Shown: in pieces, positions 1 to 6,307 of the stretch
Layout of the letters: the number at the start of each line of letters is the position of its first letter
How positions within the stretch are numbered: position 1 is the stretch's first letter
The notes under the pieces: model-generated
What the model was told of the DNA's origin: nothing
Databases searched by the model: none
The model's input: only the letters and a program-made list of their open reading frames with translations
Assembly: GCA_017883485.1 (NCBI GenBank)
Contig: JADGNM010000157.1
Span: 1-6,399, forward strand
DNA from: Methanosarcina sp.
GTDB lineage: Archaea > Halobacteriota > Methanosarcinia > Methanosarcinales > Methanosarcinaceae
Direction of reading: 5' to 3'
Length of the DNA: 6,399 bases
Translations under genes and position numbers: made by a program

Positions 1-487
1 AAAGCATCATCATTGACCTCATACGCCAAATATTATGTTTGCAGTGAAATCGATGACAGCTATTGGAGTAACTGTCTAATATGACATAGTCATGATAATC
101 ACCCTTTTCTGATGATTTAACATGCACATTGAATATTAAGTTCTTATATGGGTTGGTTCTTCCCTGATATGGATGTTAGTGCGTTCTTAAGGAATGGGTG
201 AATTCATGGTTCATCATGATCAGGTTTATCAAAAAGGGCAGATGTTATTGAATCTAGTTTGGAAAAACTTGGGAATGGACATGGAAATTGGGGAGAATTT
301 GAATAGAAACTATCCAAAAGTCCCCTTGTTCTGAACATTATATTCAGTAGTGGTTTTTCTCCGTCCACAATTTTTGAGATTGTCGTAGTCGTGTCCGCTT
401 TTTCGTTTTGTCATTACAAAACATTACCTTGAATCGTAATTTCTATACTTTTCGGATAAGCCCTTAATGGCTTCCATATATCCCAAT
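1..487. other. Gene-poor stretch with only short open frames
   Basis: I find no recognisable gene here. Plus-strand frame 1 is open from the window edge to a TGA at 82-84 (27 codons), so it could be the last codons of a gene starting outside the window, but no motif supports it. A plus-strand ORF begins at ATG 194 or ATG 206 and ends with TGA at 332-334, giving 46 or 42 residues. The second ATG has GGGTGA five bases upstream, so translation is possible, but the product resembles nothing I know. On the minus strand, just past the stop of the 488-835 gene, a short frame containing WKPLRAYPKSIEI reads like protein but has no start of its own. No tRNA, terminator or strong promoter is evident. 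Confidence 0.5.
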
Positions 488-835
488 TTACCGACCAAGA
501 GCGATAGCCCGAAGTTTTATTGTTACGGCTTCTAAAACTGCTGTTTTCTTAGCAGCATATTGTTTTCTCAAAAGCTCTATAGAAGTATCAGTTCTGTCGT
601 CTATTCGTCTTTCGAGATTAGCTTGCGTCGCACCTTGTAAAACTTGCTCACTGACTGCTTTAATTCCATCCTGCAATTCTGCATAAAGTTCTGATTCCTC
701 AAGGTCCGATTCCGAACGTATCTTTTCAACTCTTGCTATTGTGCCCTCAATACTACCGACCATTTTTAATGCAAGCCAATAGGCACGATAAAATTCATTC
801 TCAGCAAATTGAAGATCTTGGTACTCTTTGTCCAC
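488..835 (-). CDS. Hypothetical charged helical protein, 115 aa
   Basis: I do not recognise the family. The 115-residue product is rich in Glu, Lys, Arg, Ala and Leu, has a single proline-free helical character, no cysteine, no signal peptide and no membrane segment, so it is probably a soluble, mostly alpha-helical or coiled-coil protein. The middle (about residues 30-60) is acidic, with ESDLEESELYAELQDG; the end (about 88-115) is basic, with LLRKQYAAKKTAV and a final LGR. The start is taken as GTG at 835 because an in-frame TAA lies upstream with no ATG between. A GGGG lies about 11 bases upstream and AAGG abuts the start, so the ribosome site is poor and a later start is possible. It is transcribed toward the empty left end, 182 bp downstream of the ester cyclase gene. 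The even composition supports a real gene; the function is unknown. Confidence 0.6.
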   Translation of the reverse strand: MDKEYQDLQFAENEFYRAYWLALKMVGSIEGTIARVEKIRSESDLEESELYAELQDGIKAVSEQVLQGATQANLERRIDDRTDTSIELLRKQYAAKKTAVLEAVTIKLRAIALGR

Positions 836-1004
836 CCTTAATTCCCCATTAAATTGTTAATCTAGAGATTTGATGGCTTTAAAATCTTATTTTAGTGATC
901 CTTTAAATGCTATCGGATACCTCTTGGCATTGTCTGTTTTCCGATTCAGTGCATGTATTTTCGAATGAATTGAGAAGGATACTGAGTACCTGATGAAGTT
1001 TAAC

Positions 1005-1017
1005 CCTGGTTACCAGG
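1005..1017. repeat. Short perfect inverted repeat at the ester cyclase stop
   Basis: CCTGGT and ACCAGG flank a single central T, forming a perfect 6-bp inverted repeat immediately after the minus-strand TAA stop (1018-1020). The flanking TAA and TTA extend the pairing if one C is bulged out. On the transcript it would fold tightly against the stop codon. No U-run follows, so a bacterial-type terminator is not shown. It could be an RNA 3'-end hairpin, a protein-binding palindrome or chance. Confidence 0.35.
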
Positions 1018-1428
1018 TTATGGAAAAATCCCTAGCTGCTGCATTAAGCCAAGAAGGTTAGCCTCGCCCCACAGCTCGATAATCTTACCGTCCTTAATGC
1101 GGAAGATCTCTATACCAGTCATAGTTATTGGCTTTCCTGTAGCCGGCAGACCCATAAAATTGCCTTTATGTATACCATGGGCTGTGAAACGAGCAGCCAC
1201 ATTATTACCCTCGGCAATCATATCCTCAATTGTAACATTAAGGTGCTCGAAGGCTGCCCTGCACGTGATGATTACTTCATGTATCCCCTCGATTCCTGCA
1301 GACACAGGAAGAGGAACATGAAGGGTGAAATCAGGTGACAACAGCTCATCAGCAGCATTAAGATTTCCCCTCGAGGATCCCTCCTCAAAGAATCGGCGAA
1401 CTATTGCTTTGTTTTCTTCTGTAGACAT
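1018..1428 (-). CDS. SnoaL-like ester cyclase family protein
   Basis: This is a small NTF2-fold protein of the SnoaL / polyketide-cyclase-like 'ester cyclase' group. Seen in the sequence: an N-terminal helix with ENKAIVRRFFEEG, then LLSPDFTLHVPLP, a central GIEGIHEVI, then VAARFTAHGIHKGNFMGLP, and a C-terminal strand region with GIEIFRIKDGKIIELWGEA. That order is typical of the family, whose members are about 130-140 residues. The longest reading starts at ATG 1482 (154 aa), but its first 18 residues are a low-complexity Asn/Lys/Thr run with no ribosome site. The ATG at 1428 has GAGGA four bases upstream and gives 136 aa beginning MSTEENK, so I chose it. Family members include cyclases and many proteins of unknown substrate; nothing here identifies one. 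No signal peptide, so cytoplasmic. It reads the same way as the cupin gene but 185 bp away, so co-transcription is uncertain. Confidence 0.85.
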   Translation of the reverse strand: MSTEENKAIVRRFFEEGSSRGNLNAADELLSPDFTLHVPLPVSAGIEGIHEVIITCRAAFEHLNVTIEDMIAEGNNVAARFTAHGIHKGNFMGLPATGKPITMTGIEIFRIKDGKIIELWGEANLLGLMQQLGIFP

Positions 1429-1432
1429 GCTT

Positions 1433-1437
1433 TCCTC
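1433..1437 (-). promoter_or_regulatory. Ribosome binding site that fixes the ester cyclase start
   Basis: On the minus strand GAGGA sits four bases before ATG 1428. The alternative ATG at 1482 has no comparable purine-rich site. This favours the shorter protein. Confidence 0.6.
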
Positions 1438-1501
1438 ATTTGTGTTTTTATTTGTCCTGTTTTTGATTTCTTTGTTGGTCATATGTGTTTGAAGTGAATT
1501 T

Positions 1502-1594
1502 TCAGTGGTGAGTACCTTCTACAACCTCTATTCCCGCATCCTGAATTATCCTTTTTATACTATCCAGATTAGGGCATTTAGGATAAGTGTCCTA
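1502..1594 (-). pseudogene. Probable C-terminal relic of a CGGC-type protein
   Basis: A 29-codon minus-strand frame (1591 to a TGA at 1502-1504) reads with protein-like character: YPKCPNLDSIKRIIQDAGIE then VVEGTHH at the end. A cysteine-proline pair, a helix, then a closing VVEGTH is how I remember the C-terminus of CGGC-domain proteins, small cysteine-rich putative metal-binding proteins. There is no start codon and no CGGC motif, and an in-frame TAG (1592-1594) lies just upstream, followed to the right by the end of the cupin gene. The rest of such a gene is absent. I infer a remnant left by deletion; the family match is from memory and could be wrong. In an organism that decodes UAG as pyrrolysine the TAG alone would not prove inactivity, but the missing N-terminus does. 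Confidence 0.35.
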
Positions 1595-1613
1595 CATAAG
1601 CATGAAGGCAGCC

Positions 1614-1952
1614 TTACAGCAAGCGTGTGGATTCGATTTGCCTTGGGACTTTAACAACAAGCACCCTGAAGATTCCATCCCCTGTATTCAAAAGACGGTG
1701 AGGAATTCCTGCAGGACTTTCGACTAGCGTATCCCTGCTGACTTCCTGTTTTTCTTCCCCAACTTCAACAACACCTTTGCCTTCAAGAACGTAAAAGAAC
1801 ACATCCACAGGTGTAATATGCTTTTTTAAGGATTCCCCAGGTTTTAGTTCTATGTGTACTGCCTGGGCATGTTCAGTATCATAGAGCATACGGACGCTCA
1901 CATTGTGTGGATTAGGCTTTTCCGGTGAGGATTGCATCTCAACAACTTTCAT
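1614..1952 (-). CDS. Small single-domain cupin protein
   Basis: A 112-residue protein with one cupin beta-barrel. Motif 1 is at about residues 39-60 (GESLKKHITPVDVFFYVLEG) and motif 2 at about 75-91 (TLVESPAGIPHRLLNTG). In the usual motif 1 the metal ligands are HxH and a Glu; here only His45 is present in an HIT sequence, while motif 2 keeps Pro80, Gly82, His85 and Asn89. Metal binding may therefore be weakened or use other residues. There is no fused domain, signal peptide or membrane segment, so it is a cytoplasmic protein of unknown ligand. The start is firm: AAGGAG lies eight bases before ATG 1952. It lies 120 bp downstream of hcp in the same direction and may be read from the hcp transcript, which would suggest a stress-related role, but that is inference. 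Family assignment is strong; function is not known. Confidence 0.88.
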   Translation of the reverse strand: MKVVEMQSSPEKPNPHNVSVRMLYDTEHAQAVHIELKPGESLKKHITPVDVFFYVLEGKGVVEVGEEKQEVSRDTLVESPAGIPHRLLNTGDGIFRVLVVKVPRQIESTRLL

Positions 1953-1966
1953 ATTTTTATCTCCTT

Positions 1967-2014
1967 TTAAACATCGTTCCCGTGTTTTTGGATGCGTTCT
2001 AAGTATTTTTCCAT
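1967..2014 (-). other. Possible 15-residue leader ORF or gene-end relic before the cupin
   Basis: Between hcp and the cupin gene the minus strand is open from 2095 to a TAA at 1967-1969, overlapping the end of hcp. The last part is strikingly helical and charged (KKEIKERVKEKL, then MEKYLERIQKHGNDV). The only ATG is at 2014, with AAAGGA nearby upstream, giving 15 residues. Its stop overlaps the AAGGAG that serves the cupin, an arrangement that would allow translational coupling. It may be a short leader peptide, the tail of a lost gene, or chance in a purine-rich spacer. Confidence 0.25.
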
Positions 2015-2072
2015 TAATTTTTCCTTTACTCTCTCTTTGATTTCCTTCTTCAGATTCTTTTTTTTCCTTGGC

Positions 2073-3701
2073 TCACGCTTGGGGCAGAAGTACTTTCATG
2101 TCCTCTTCGACTGTCGTGTGAGGTTTAATGTTGAATTTTTCAACCAGCACTTTAAGGACGTTCGGAGAGACACAGGCCGGAAGAGTCGGGCCGAGGGTGA
2201 TATTCTTTACACCAAGGCTCAGGAGAGCGAGCAGGACGAGTACAGCTTTTTGCTCGTACCAGGCTATATTGTAGGAAACCGGAAGGTCATTTATATCTTT
2301 GAGGCCGAAGGCTTCTGCAAGTTTCTGGGCTATTAATACAAGCGAGTAAGAATCATTACATTGCCCTGCATCGATAACTCTTGGGATTCCGCCAATGTCA
2401 CCAAGGCCCAGTTTGTTGTAGCGGTATTTGGCGCAGCCTGCGGTCAAGATTACTGTATCTTTAGGAAGAGCTTTTGCAAATTCGGTGTAATAGGCCCTTT
2501 CCTTGTGCCTGCCATCGCAGCCTGCCATAACCATGAACCTGCTGATCTTTCCAGCTTTCACTGCGTCTACAATTTTATCAGCAACTGAAAGGGCTGCTTC
2601 ATGTGCAAAGCCCCCGATGATTGTTCCGCTTTCCAGCTTCTCCGGTGGTTTGCTTGTTTTTGCCTGTTCGATTAGAGGGATTAAGTCCTTTGTTCCGTCC
2701 TCTTTTTCATAGATATGAATAAGTCCTTCAAAGCCCACAACCCCAGTAGTATAAATCCTGTTCCTGTATGAATCTCTTGGTGGGATTATACAGTTTGTCG
2801 TCAGCAGTATCGGACCGTTGAACTTCTCAAACTCCTCGTTTTGTTTCCACCAGGCATTCCCATAATTGCCTGCGAAGTTTTCATACTTCTTAAAAGCCGG
2901 ATATGAGTTTGCAGGCAGCATCTCACCATGTGTGTAGACATCGATTCCTTTGCCCTTTGTCTGCTCAAGAAGCATTTCGAGGTCTCGCAGGTCGTGTCCG
3001 CTTATAAGTATGCCTGGATTATCTCTTACACCTATATTAACCGCTGTTGGCTCAGGATTTCCATAAGTTTCAGTGTTTGCTTTATCGAGTAGGGCAAGAG
3101 TTAAGACACCTTTCTGGCCACACTCCATAACCAGGCTAATGAAAGCTTCTACCCCTAAACTGTCGTCTGTGGTCGAGACAAGCCCCTTTTCTATAAACTC
3201 GAAAATTGCTTCATCTTTATAGCCGAGAACATAAGCGTGATGTGCATAAGCGGCCATTCCCTTCATTCCGTAGGTAAGAAGTTCTCTAAGGGACCGGACA
3301 TCTTCATTTGCAGTTGAGTGAACAGCAACATCAAAACTTCCGATGTTTTCGGGGGTAACTGTAGCCACTGCAGGCATGTCTTTTTCTGCAGCTATCATTC
3401 CCGAAGGAAGCTTTGCCTTAATGTTGTCTCTAAGTTCAAAACCTTTCATAATAAGGGATTCAATTTCCTTCTTGTCAAAATTCGTGTTCGTAAGAGTGGC
3501 AAAGAAGCCATCAAGCACAAACCTATCTGTTGCTTCCTCATTTAGACCTACAGCCCTTGCTTTAAGATTGTAGAAAGAGATGCTTTTGAGAACATAGATT
3601 AGTTTGTCCTGAAGGTCTGCAACTTCCCCTTTTTTGCCGCATACCCCATTTTTCGTACAACCCATTGAGTTAAAAGTTTCCTGGCATTGATTACAGAACA
3701 T
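2073..3701 (-). CDS. hcp: Hybrid-cluster protein (hydroxylamine reductase)
   Basis: Hcp reduces hydroxylamine to ammonia in vitro and, in bacteria, acts in nitric oxide reduction and nitrosative stress defence; it works in the cytoplasm with an electron-donor protein. The 542-residue length matches full-length Hcp (about 550). The N-terminus carries four cysteines, C3, C6, C15 and C21 (CX2C-X8-C-X5-C), the class I pattern for a 4Fe-4S cluster. All seven hybrid-cluster ligands known from Desulfovibrio are visible: H236 (ISGHDL), E260 (THGEM), C304 (TTNC), C395 ([10 protein letters not shown]), C423 ([10 protein letters not shown]), C448 (AGQCNDSYS) and E483 (WYEQKA). A helical region at about 75-220 fills the part that shorter archaeal class III proteins lack. 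ATG 3701 is supported by AGGTG six bases upstream. Long AT-rich leader upstream; relic DUF166 gene beyond it; cupin downstream. No damage is seen, so it should be functional. Confidence 0.97.
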   Translation of the reverse strand: MFCNQCQETFNSMGCTKNGVCGKKGEVADLQDKLIYVLKSISFYNLKARAVGLNEEATDRFVLDGFFATLTNTNFDKKEIESLIMKGFELRDNIKAKLPSGMIAAEKDMPAVATVTPENIGSFDVAVHSTANEDVRSLRELLTYGMKGMAAYAHHAYVLGYKDEAIFEFIEKGLVSTTDDSLGVEAFISLVMECGQKGVLTLALLDKANTETYGNPEPTAVNIGVRDNPGILISGHDLRDLEMLLEQTKGKGIDVYTHGEMLPANSYPAFKKYENFAGNYGNAWWKQNEEFEKFNGPILLTTNCIIPPRDSYRNRIYTTGVVGFEGLIHIYEKEDGTKDLIPLIEQAKTSKPPEKLESGTIIGGFAHEAALSVADKIVDAVKAGKISRFMVMAGCDGRHKERAYYTEFAKALPKDTVILTAGCAKYRYNKLGLGDIGGIPRVIDAGQCNDSYSLVLIAQKLAEAFGLKDINDLPVSYNIAWYEQKAVLVLLALLSLGVKNITLGPTLPACVSPNVLKVLVEKFNIKPHTTVEEDMKVLLPQA

Positions 3702-3784
3702 AGTTTCACCTTGAAAAATTGTTTATTAAGTATAAATCCCGTTTTTCTTTAATTTTGTATTATTATTATTGGAAAAGAACTGAA

Positions 3785-3841
3785 TATTTTTATACATATA
3801 TTTAAAAATACTATTATCTATATGATATCAGCTAATATATA
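3785..3841 (-). promoter_or_regulatory. Candidate TATA boxes in the hcp leader
   Basis: The 204 bp between hcp and the DUF166 relic are very AT-rich. On the minus strand three archaeal TATA-like stretches stand out: TATAAAAATA (3785-3794), TTTTTAAATATATG (about 3797-3810) and TATATATTAGC (3831-3841). A palindrome TGATATCA (3823-3830) lies beside the last. The hcp promoter is very probably in this region, but I cannot tell which box is used, and initiation from these would leave a leader of roughly 60-115 bases. Confidence 0.35.
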
Positions 3842-3863
3842 GAAGACAGTTTCGTTGTGGATA

Positions 3864-3889
3864 CTGATAAATGAAAATTCAATTATCAG
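3864..3889. repeat. Spaced 7-bp inverted repeat upstream of hcp
   Basis: CTGATAA (3864-3870) and TTATCAG (3883-3889) are perfect inverted copies with a 12-base AT-rich spacer. The site lies between the end of the DUF166 relic and the candidate hcp TATA boxes. The form suits a dimeric regulator site, or a hairpin after the broken gene; no U-run supports a terminator. Confidence 0.3.
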
Positions 3890-3905
3890 AAGCTGAGCTG
3901 AAAAT

Positions 3906-4684
3906 TTATCCTCTATGCTCAGATAGTCGGCTTTTTTCCTTTTTTTCAGATTCCATCCCATCTTCAACTGCTTCCCTTATGATACACCCTGCCTTGTGTA
4001 GGATAGTATCGCCAAGCTGAGGATCTTTGTCCATGGTTGCAGTACAAGGATAGGAGTGATGGGCACCTGAATTAGTTTCTTTATATTCAGGGGTATCAGA
4101 CCAGCCGAGCTTTTTAGCCACAAACCAGGTAGAACCGCATGGAGCATCACTGATAACACCTGCTCCTATGAACATCTTCCCATCAGGGCTTGTTTCATCC
4201 TGTGCACAGGCTTTCCGAAACCAAGATCAATAAACGAATATAATCGGTTTTCCTTTCTTTTCAAGGGCACAGAAAGGCCTTGGTCCTTCAAATTCAACTC
4301 CCATGACCTCTAGCTCTTTCCTGAGCTGCTCAATAATGCCGGCAGGGGTTTTCTCGAGTCTTCAGCAGGTGCAATTACAGCTTTTGCCTTCGTTTTCTTA
4401 ACGACTTCCGGAAGGGCTGCAAGCAGGTCAGGATGGATGCCTATAGCAAGTATCAAGTCACATTCTGGAAGCCCTGTCGGAATATACTCTCCTGGCTCTT
4501 CTATAAATGTGGGCAGGTCTTCGGGAAATTCATGAATTCACACAATCATGTTTGCATATGACTTTCTAGCCTGCCTACAGTGGTTATATAAATCCCCACA
4601 GGACACACAGAAATTACTAGAGTTAATCAGGTTCTGGATAACTTTTTTCCCAAGTTAGCCTGTGTAGAATACGAAAATTCTCAT
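3906..4684 (-). pseudogene. Broken DUF166 family gene
   Basis: Read with corrections, this gives about 260 residues typical of the archaeal DUF166 family, which has no settled function. The start is intact: AAAGGAG then ATG 4684 and MRIFVFYTG. It carries a TAA at codon 10 (4655-4657, where Lys is expected), a cysteine region C26, C29 and C36 (CVSCG, then HCRQAR), and a TGA at codon 49 (4538-4540, where Gly is expected). Next come a one-base loss in an A/C run near 4348, a two-base loss near 4239 and a one-base loss near 4193. The final 89 residues (MFIGAGVISDAPCGSTWF onward) are open to TAA at 3906. The offset between start and tail frames equals the sum of these losses (four bases), which supports one ancestral gene. 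Neither stop is TAG, so pyrrolysine decoding cannot rescue it. It lies upstream of hcp in the same direction. Inactivation is clear; the family name is from memory of homologues. Confidence 0.85.
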
Positions 4685-5032
4685 AGATTTACTCCTTTTA
4701 GAGGGGCATTTAAAATTATTTTGTAACGTTGCTTTTTTGTAGATGAAAAATTCTGAGTTCCTTCGAAGTTAAAACGAAAAAGATCAAAGGACGGAAACTG
4801 TTTTCGCTGAACTGGTTGCGAAGTTACTTAAGAAACTTTAATGCTTAGTTCTGACAGCATTCATTTTTGCTGCCAATTCTTTTTGCTATACCATACAACT
4901 ATTTGTTTCAATGTATTAATAATGAGAGTTTCGAAATAGAAATCTGTATCCATAACTAAACCAATATTCGAATTTAAGAACTCGGATATTCAAATTCCGG
5001 GCTGTACCGATTATTCCAGAATAATTACGAGG
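4685..5032. other. AT-rich spacer, no gene seen
   Basis: No frame here has sustained protein character on either strand. It would contain the former promoter of the DUF166 gene, but no TATA box stands out at a good distance from ATG 4684. Two similar AT-rich words, ATATTCGAAT and ATATTCAAAT, occur at about 4970 and 4987. The minus strand between about 5000 and 5032 may be the last trace of the neighbouring ferredoxin relic. Confidence 0.5.
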
Positions 5033-5111
5033 TTATAAAACTTTTATTGGCTCAAAAGAGCAAGGAAAACAGCTTGATTGACTATTCTGGCTATAGGGTT
5101 TGGATACAGGA

Positions 5112-5347
5112 TCAACCATGGATTAGCTTTGGAAGGCAACGGGTACATACCCAAAGACTTTCCATTTTGTGTCTGAGGGGCAGGAGGTAATTAGTGTTTT
5201 CTCCGGCTCCGCAGAAACCAATACCGTCACAGAGCTCTTCTGATAAAACCTTCGCTTTTCCGTTAATGATTTGAATTGAACCCTCGGCACAGGGTGCGAT
5301 AATTACTGAGATAGGTATCGATTAAATTGCTTTTGTTTTTATTTCAT
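5112..5347 (-). pseudogene. Relic of a 4Fe-4S ferredoxin gene
   Basis: The minus strand from 5306 reads APCAEGSIQIINGKAKV followed by LSEELCDGIGFCGAG. This matches the second half of the first cluster motif and the start of the second in the ferredoxin-type proteins often found beside hcp, in which CxEGAI..NGKAK..SE..CDGxGxC is followed by ECPEGA. A plausible original start is ATG 5347 with AAGGAA seven bases upstream, but codon 3 is TAA. The reading frame also shifts before 5306, the first CxxCxxC has been lost, and the ECPEGA part is replaced by unrelated sequence. The frame ends at TGA 5112-5114. Weak traces may continue to about 5033, where KPYSQNS resembles a later conserved stretch. The ancestor probably passed electrons, perhaps to Hcp; that role is inference. 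No functional product is possible. Confidence 0.7.
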
Positions 5348-5466
5348 GTACCAATTCCTTAATTTTAATAATTTTTATCAAGTTGATTGTTAGAGAGAGT
5401 GGACATAAGGAATATATGATGTGTAAAAGTTGTAATGTTTGAATTCAATCGGATTCGAAAAAAGAT

Positions 5467-5583
5467 TAGGACTTACGCACTTGAAGTACTAAACCAATAA
5501 TAGTAAACTCACAACTTCCTAAAAACTGAATTTTAACCCCGATGTTTATAGTACTTGATTTTGCATCATATGCGTAAGTCCTA
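5467..5583. mobile_element. MITE-like element, 117 bp, perfect 13-bp ends
   Basis: The left end TAGGACTTACGCA (5467-5479) and right end TGCGTAAGTCCTA (5571-5583) are exact inverted copies. If the outer TA at each end is the duplicated target, the terminal repeats are the 11-bp GGACTTACGCA. A second, inner inverted pair is present: AAGTACTAAAC (5484-5494) and GTTTATAGTACTT (5544-5556), differing by one or two bases. The element is too short to encode a transposase and has no ORF. TA duplication is the habit of IS630/Tc1-mariner type transposases, so a full-length IS with the same ends elsewhere in the genome is the likely source. The transposon family is inferred only from the TA flanks. Confidence 0.75.
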
Positions 5584-6001
5584 CAGATATTGGAATCAAA
5601 AATCGAGATCACACGAAGAGCGATTGAATTTCGCGTAGGTGTATAATAAAAATGAAGAATTAGATTCTGTGTAGTCTTCGGGAGCTGAACACTACAGGTT
5701 CGAAGCCGACTGAAAAATACCCGAATCTTATAAATTGTCTTTTATAATCTAATCCCAAGCACGGACACAGTGAAAATCAATAAACATTTCAAATAAGCAG
5801 ATTATGTGGGTACTAACTCACTAACAAAATTTATTTAAGTATGATAGTGATACAACTCGAATTGTATTTTAAAAGTTGATCCTCGATATTCTGGCCTTTA
5901 TTAAATGACAATTGCAGTGTTTGTGAAATTTGAATTAGTTAATTAATATGGTTGGTTATTGGCTAAATCGGAATCACTAATTTAGAATGAGATTCGAGCA
6001 G

Positions 6002-6008
6002 AAAGGAG
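6002..6008 (+). promoter_or_regulatory. Strong ribosome binding site deciding the exported-protein start
   Basis: AAAGGAG lies eight bases before ATG 6017. The upstream in-frame ATG at 5987 has no such site and would put ten charged residues before the signal peptide, so 6017 is preferred. Confidence 0.7.
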
Positions 6009-6016
6009 TCAAGAAT

Positions 6017-6307
6017 ATGAGTAGAAGTACAGGAACGAGAGCGGCATCATTACTTGTTGGATTGCTGCTTTGTATGGTATTTATGCAGACTGCGTTTGCG
6101 GCAGAGAATGCAACTGGTTACGACACATTGAAAGATGCCTCAGTTTCTAATGCAATATTAGAAGGAAATGCACTAATAGAGACTCCGATTAATAGTCAGG
6201 TAGAACCAAATTATGATTCTGAATTTATCATGGCCGGAAATCAAGTTAGTATTACTGTAAGCTTCACCAATAAGGGAAATGACACAGTCACTTTAACACC
6301 GAAGTAA
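6017..6307 (+). CDS. Exported protein, N-terminal fragment, probably frameshifted
   Basis: The 96-residue product starts with a clear Sec signal peptide: a basic start (R3, R8), a hydrophobic core at about 9-25 (SLLVGLLLCMVFM) and an AFA cleavage site at 26-28 followed by AENATG. The mature part is acidic and Asn/Thr-rich with sequons such as NAT and NDT, fitting an archaeal cell-surface glycoprotein. Residues from about 70 (MAGNQVSITVSFTNKGNDTV) look like the opening strands of an Ig-like or NEW3-type beta domain, which normally continues well beyond this point. The frame stops at TAA 6305-6307 in mid-domain, while the next frame reads on sensibly, so a one-base loss is likely. It is the only plus-strand gene. 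The truncated form might still be secreted, but I regard the gene as probably broken. Its function is unknown. Confidence 0.7.
   Translation: MSRSTGTRAASLLVGLLLCMVFMQTAFAAENATGYDTLKDASVSNAILEGNALIETPINSQVEPNYDSEFIMAGNQVSITVSFTNKGNDTVTLTPK

Larger units (their letters stand above)
5348..6016. other. Long AT-rich intergenic region carrying one MITE-like element
   Basis: Besides the inverted-repeat element at 5467-5583 I see no gene. A tiny plus-strand frame at about 5417 (MMCKSCNV then TGA) has an AAGGA nearby and a CxxC, but is too short to call. TTATAAA and TTTATAA form a small hairpin at about 5728-5747. The plus-strand exported-protein gene needs a promoter in this region; ATTTATTTAAGTATG (about 5829-5843) and TTAATTAATATGG (about 5938-5950) are the likeliest TATA boxes, with low confidence. 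Confidence 0.45.

Noticed and set aside
400..487. Minus-strand frame containing WKPLRAYPKSIEI as a gene end
   Set aside because: It overlaps the end of the 488-835 gene in another frame, has no start, and I cannot tie it to a family.
1097..1321. Plus-strand ORF of 74 codons
   Set aside because: It lies wholly antisense to the well-supported ester cyclase gene and has no family features.
1992..3573. Several plus-strand ORFs of 69-114 codons
   Set aside because: They are shadows of hcp on the opposite strand; hcp has all its conserved ligands, and these do not resemble proteins.
3977..4159. Second minus-strand ORF of 60 codons inside the DUF166 relic
   Set aside because: It is the shifted frame of the conserved tail; the motifs are in the other frame.
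3906..4175. Independent 89-residue protein starting at the internal ATG
   Set aside because: It begins in the middle of the DUF166 domain without its own ribosome site, and the upstream remainder of the gene is recognisable.
5417..5443. Tiny ORF MMCKSCNV with a CxxC and a nearby AAGGA
   Set aside because: Eight codons only, with another stop soon after in the same frame; chance is the simplest explanation.
5660..5720. tRNA-like T-loop word GGTTCGAAGCC
   Set aside because: The bases on either side do not pair as a T stem and no acceptor, D or anticodon arm can be found.
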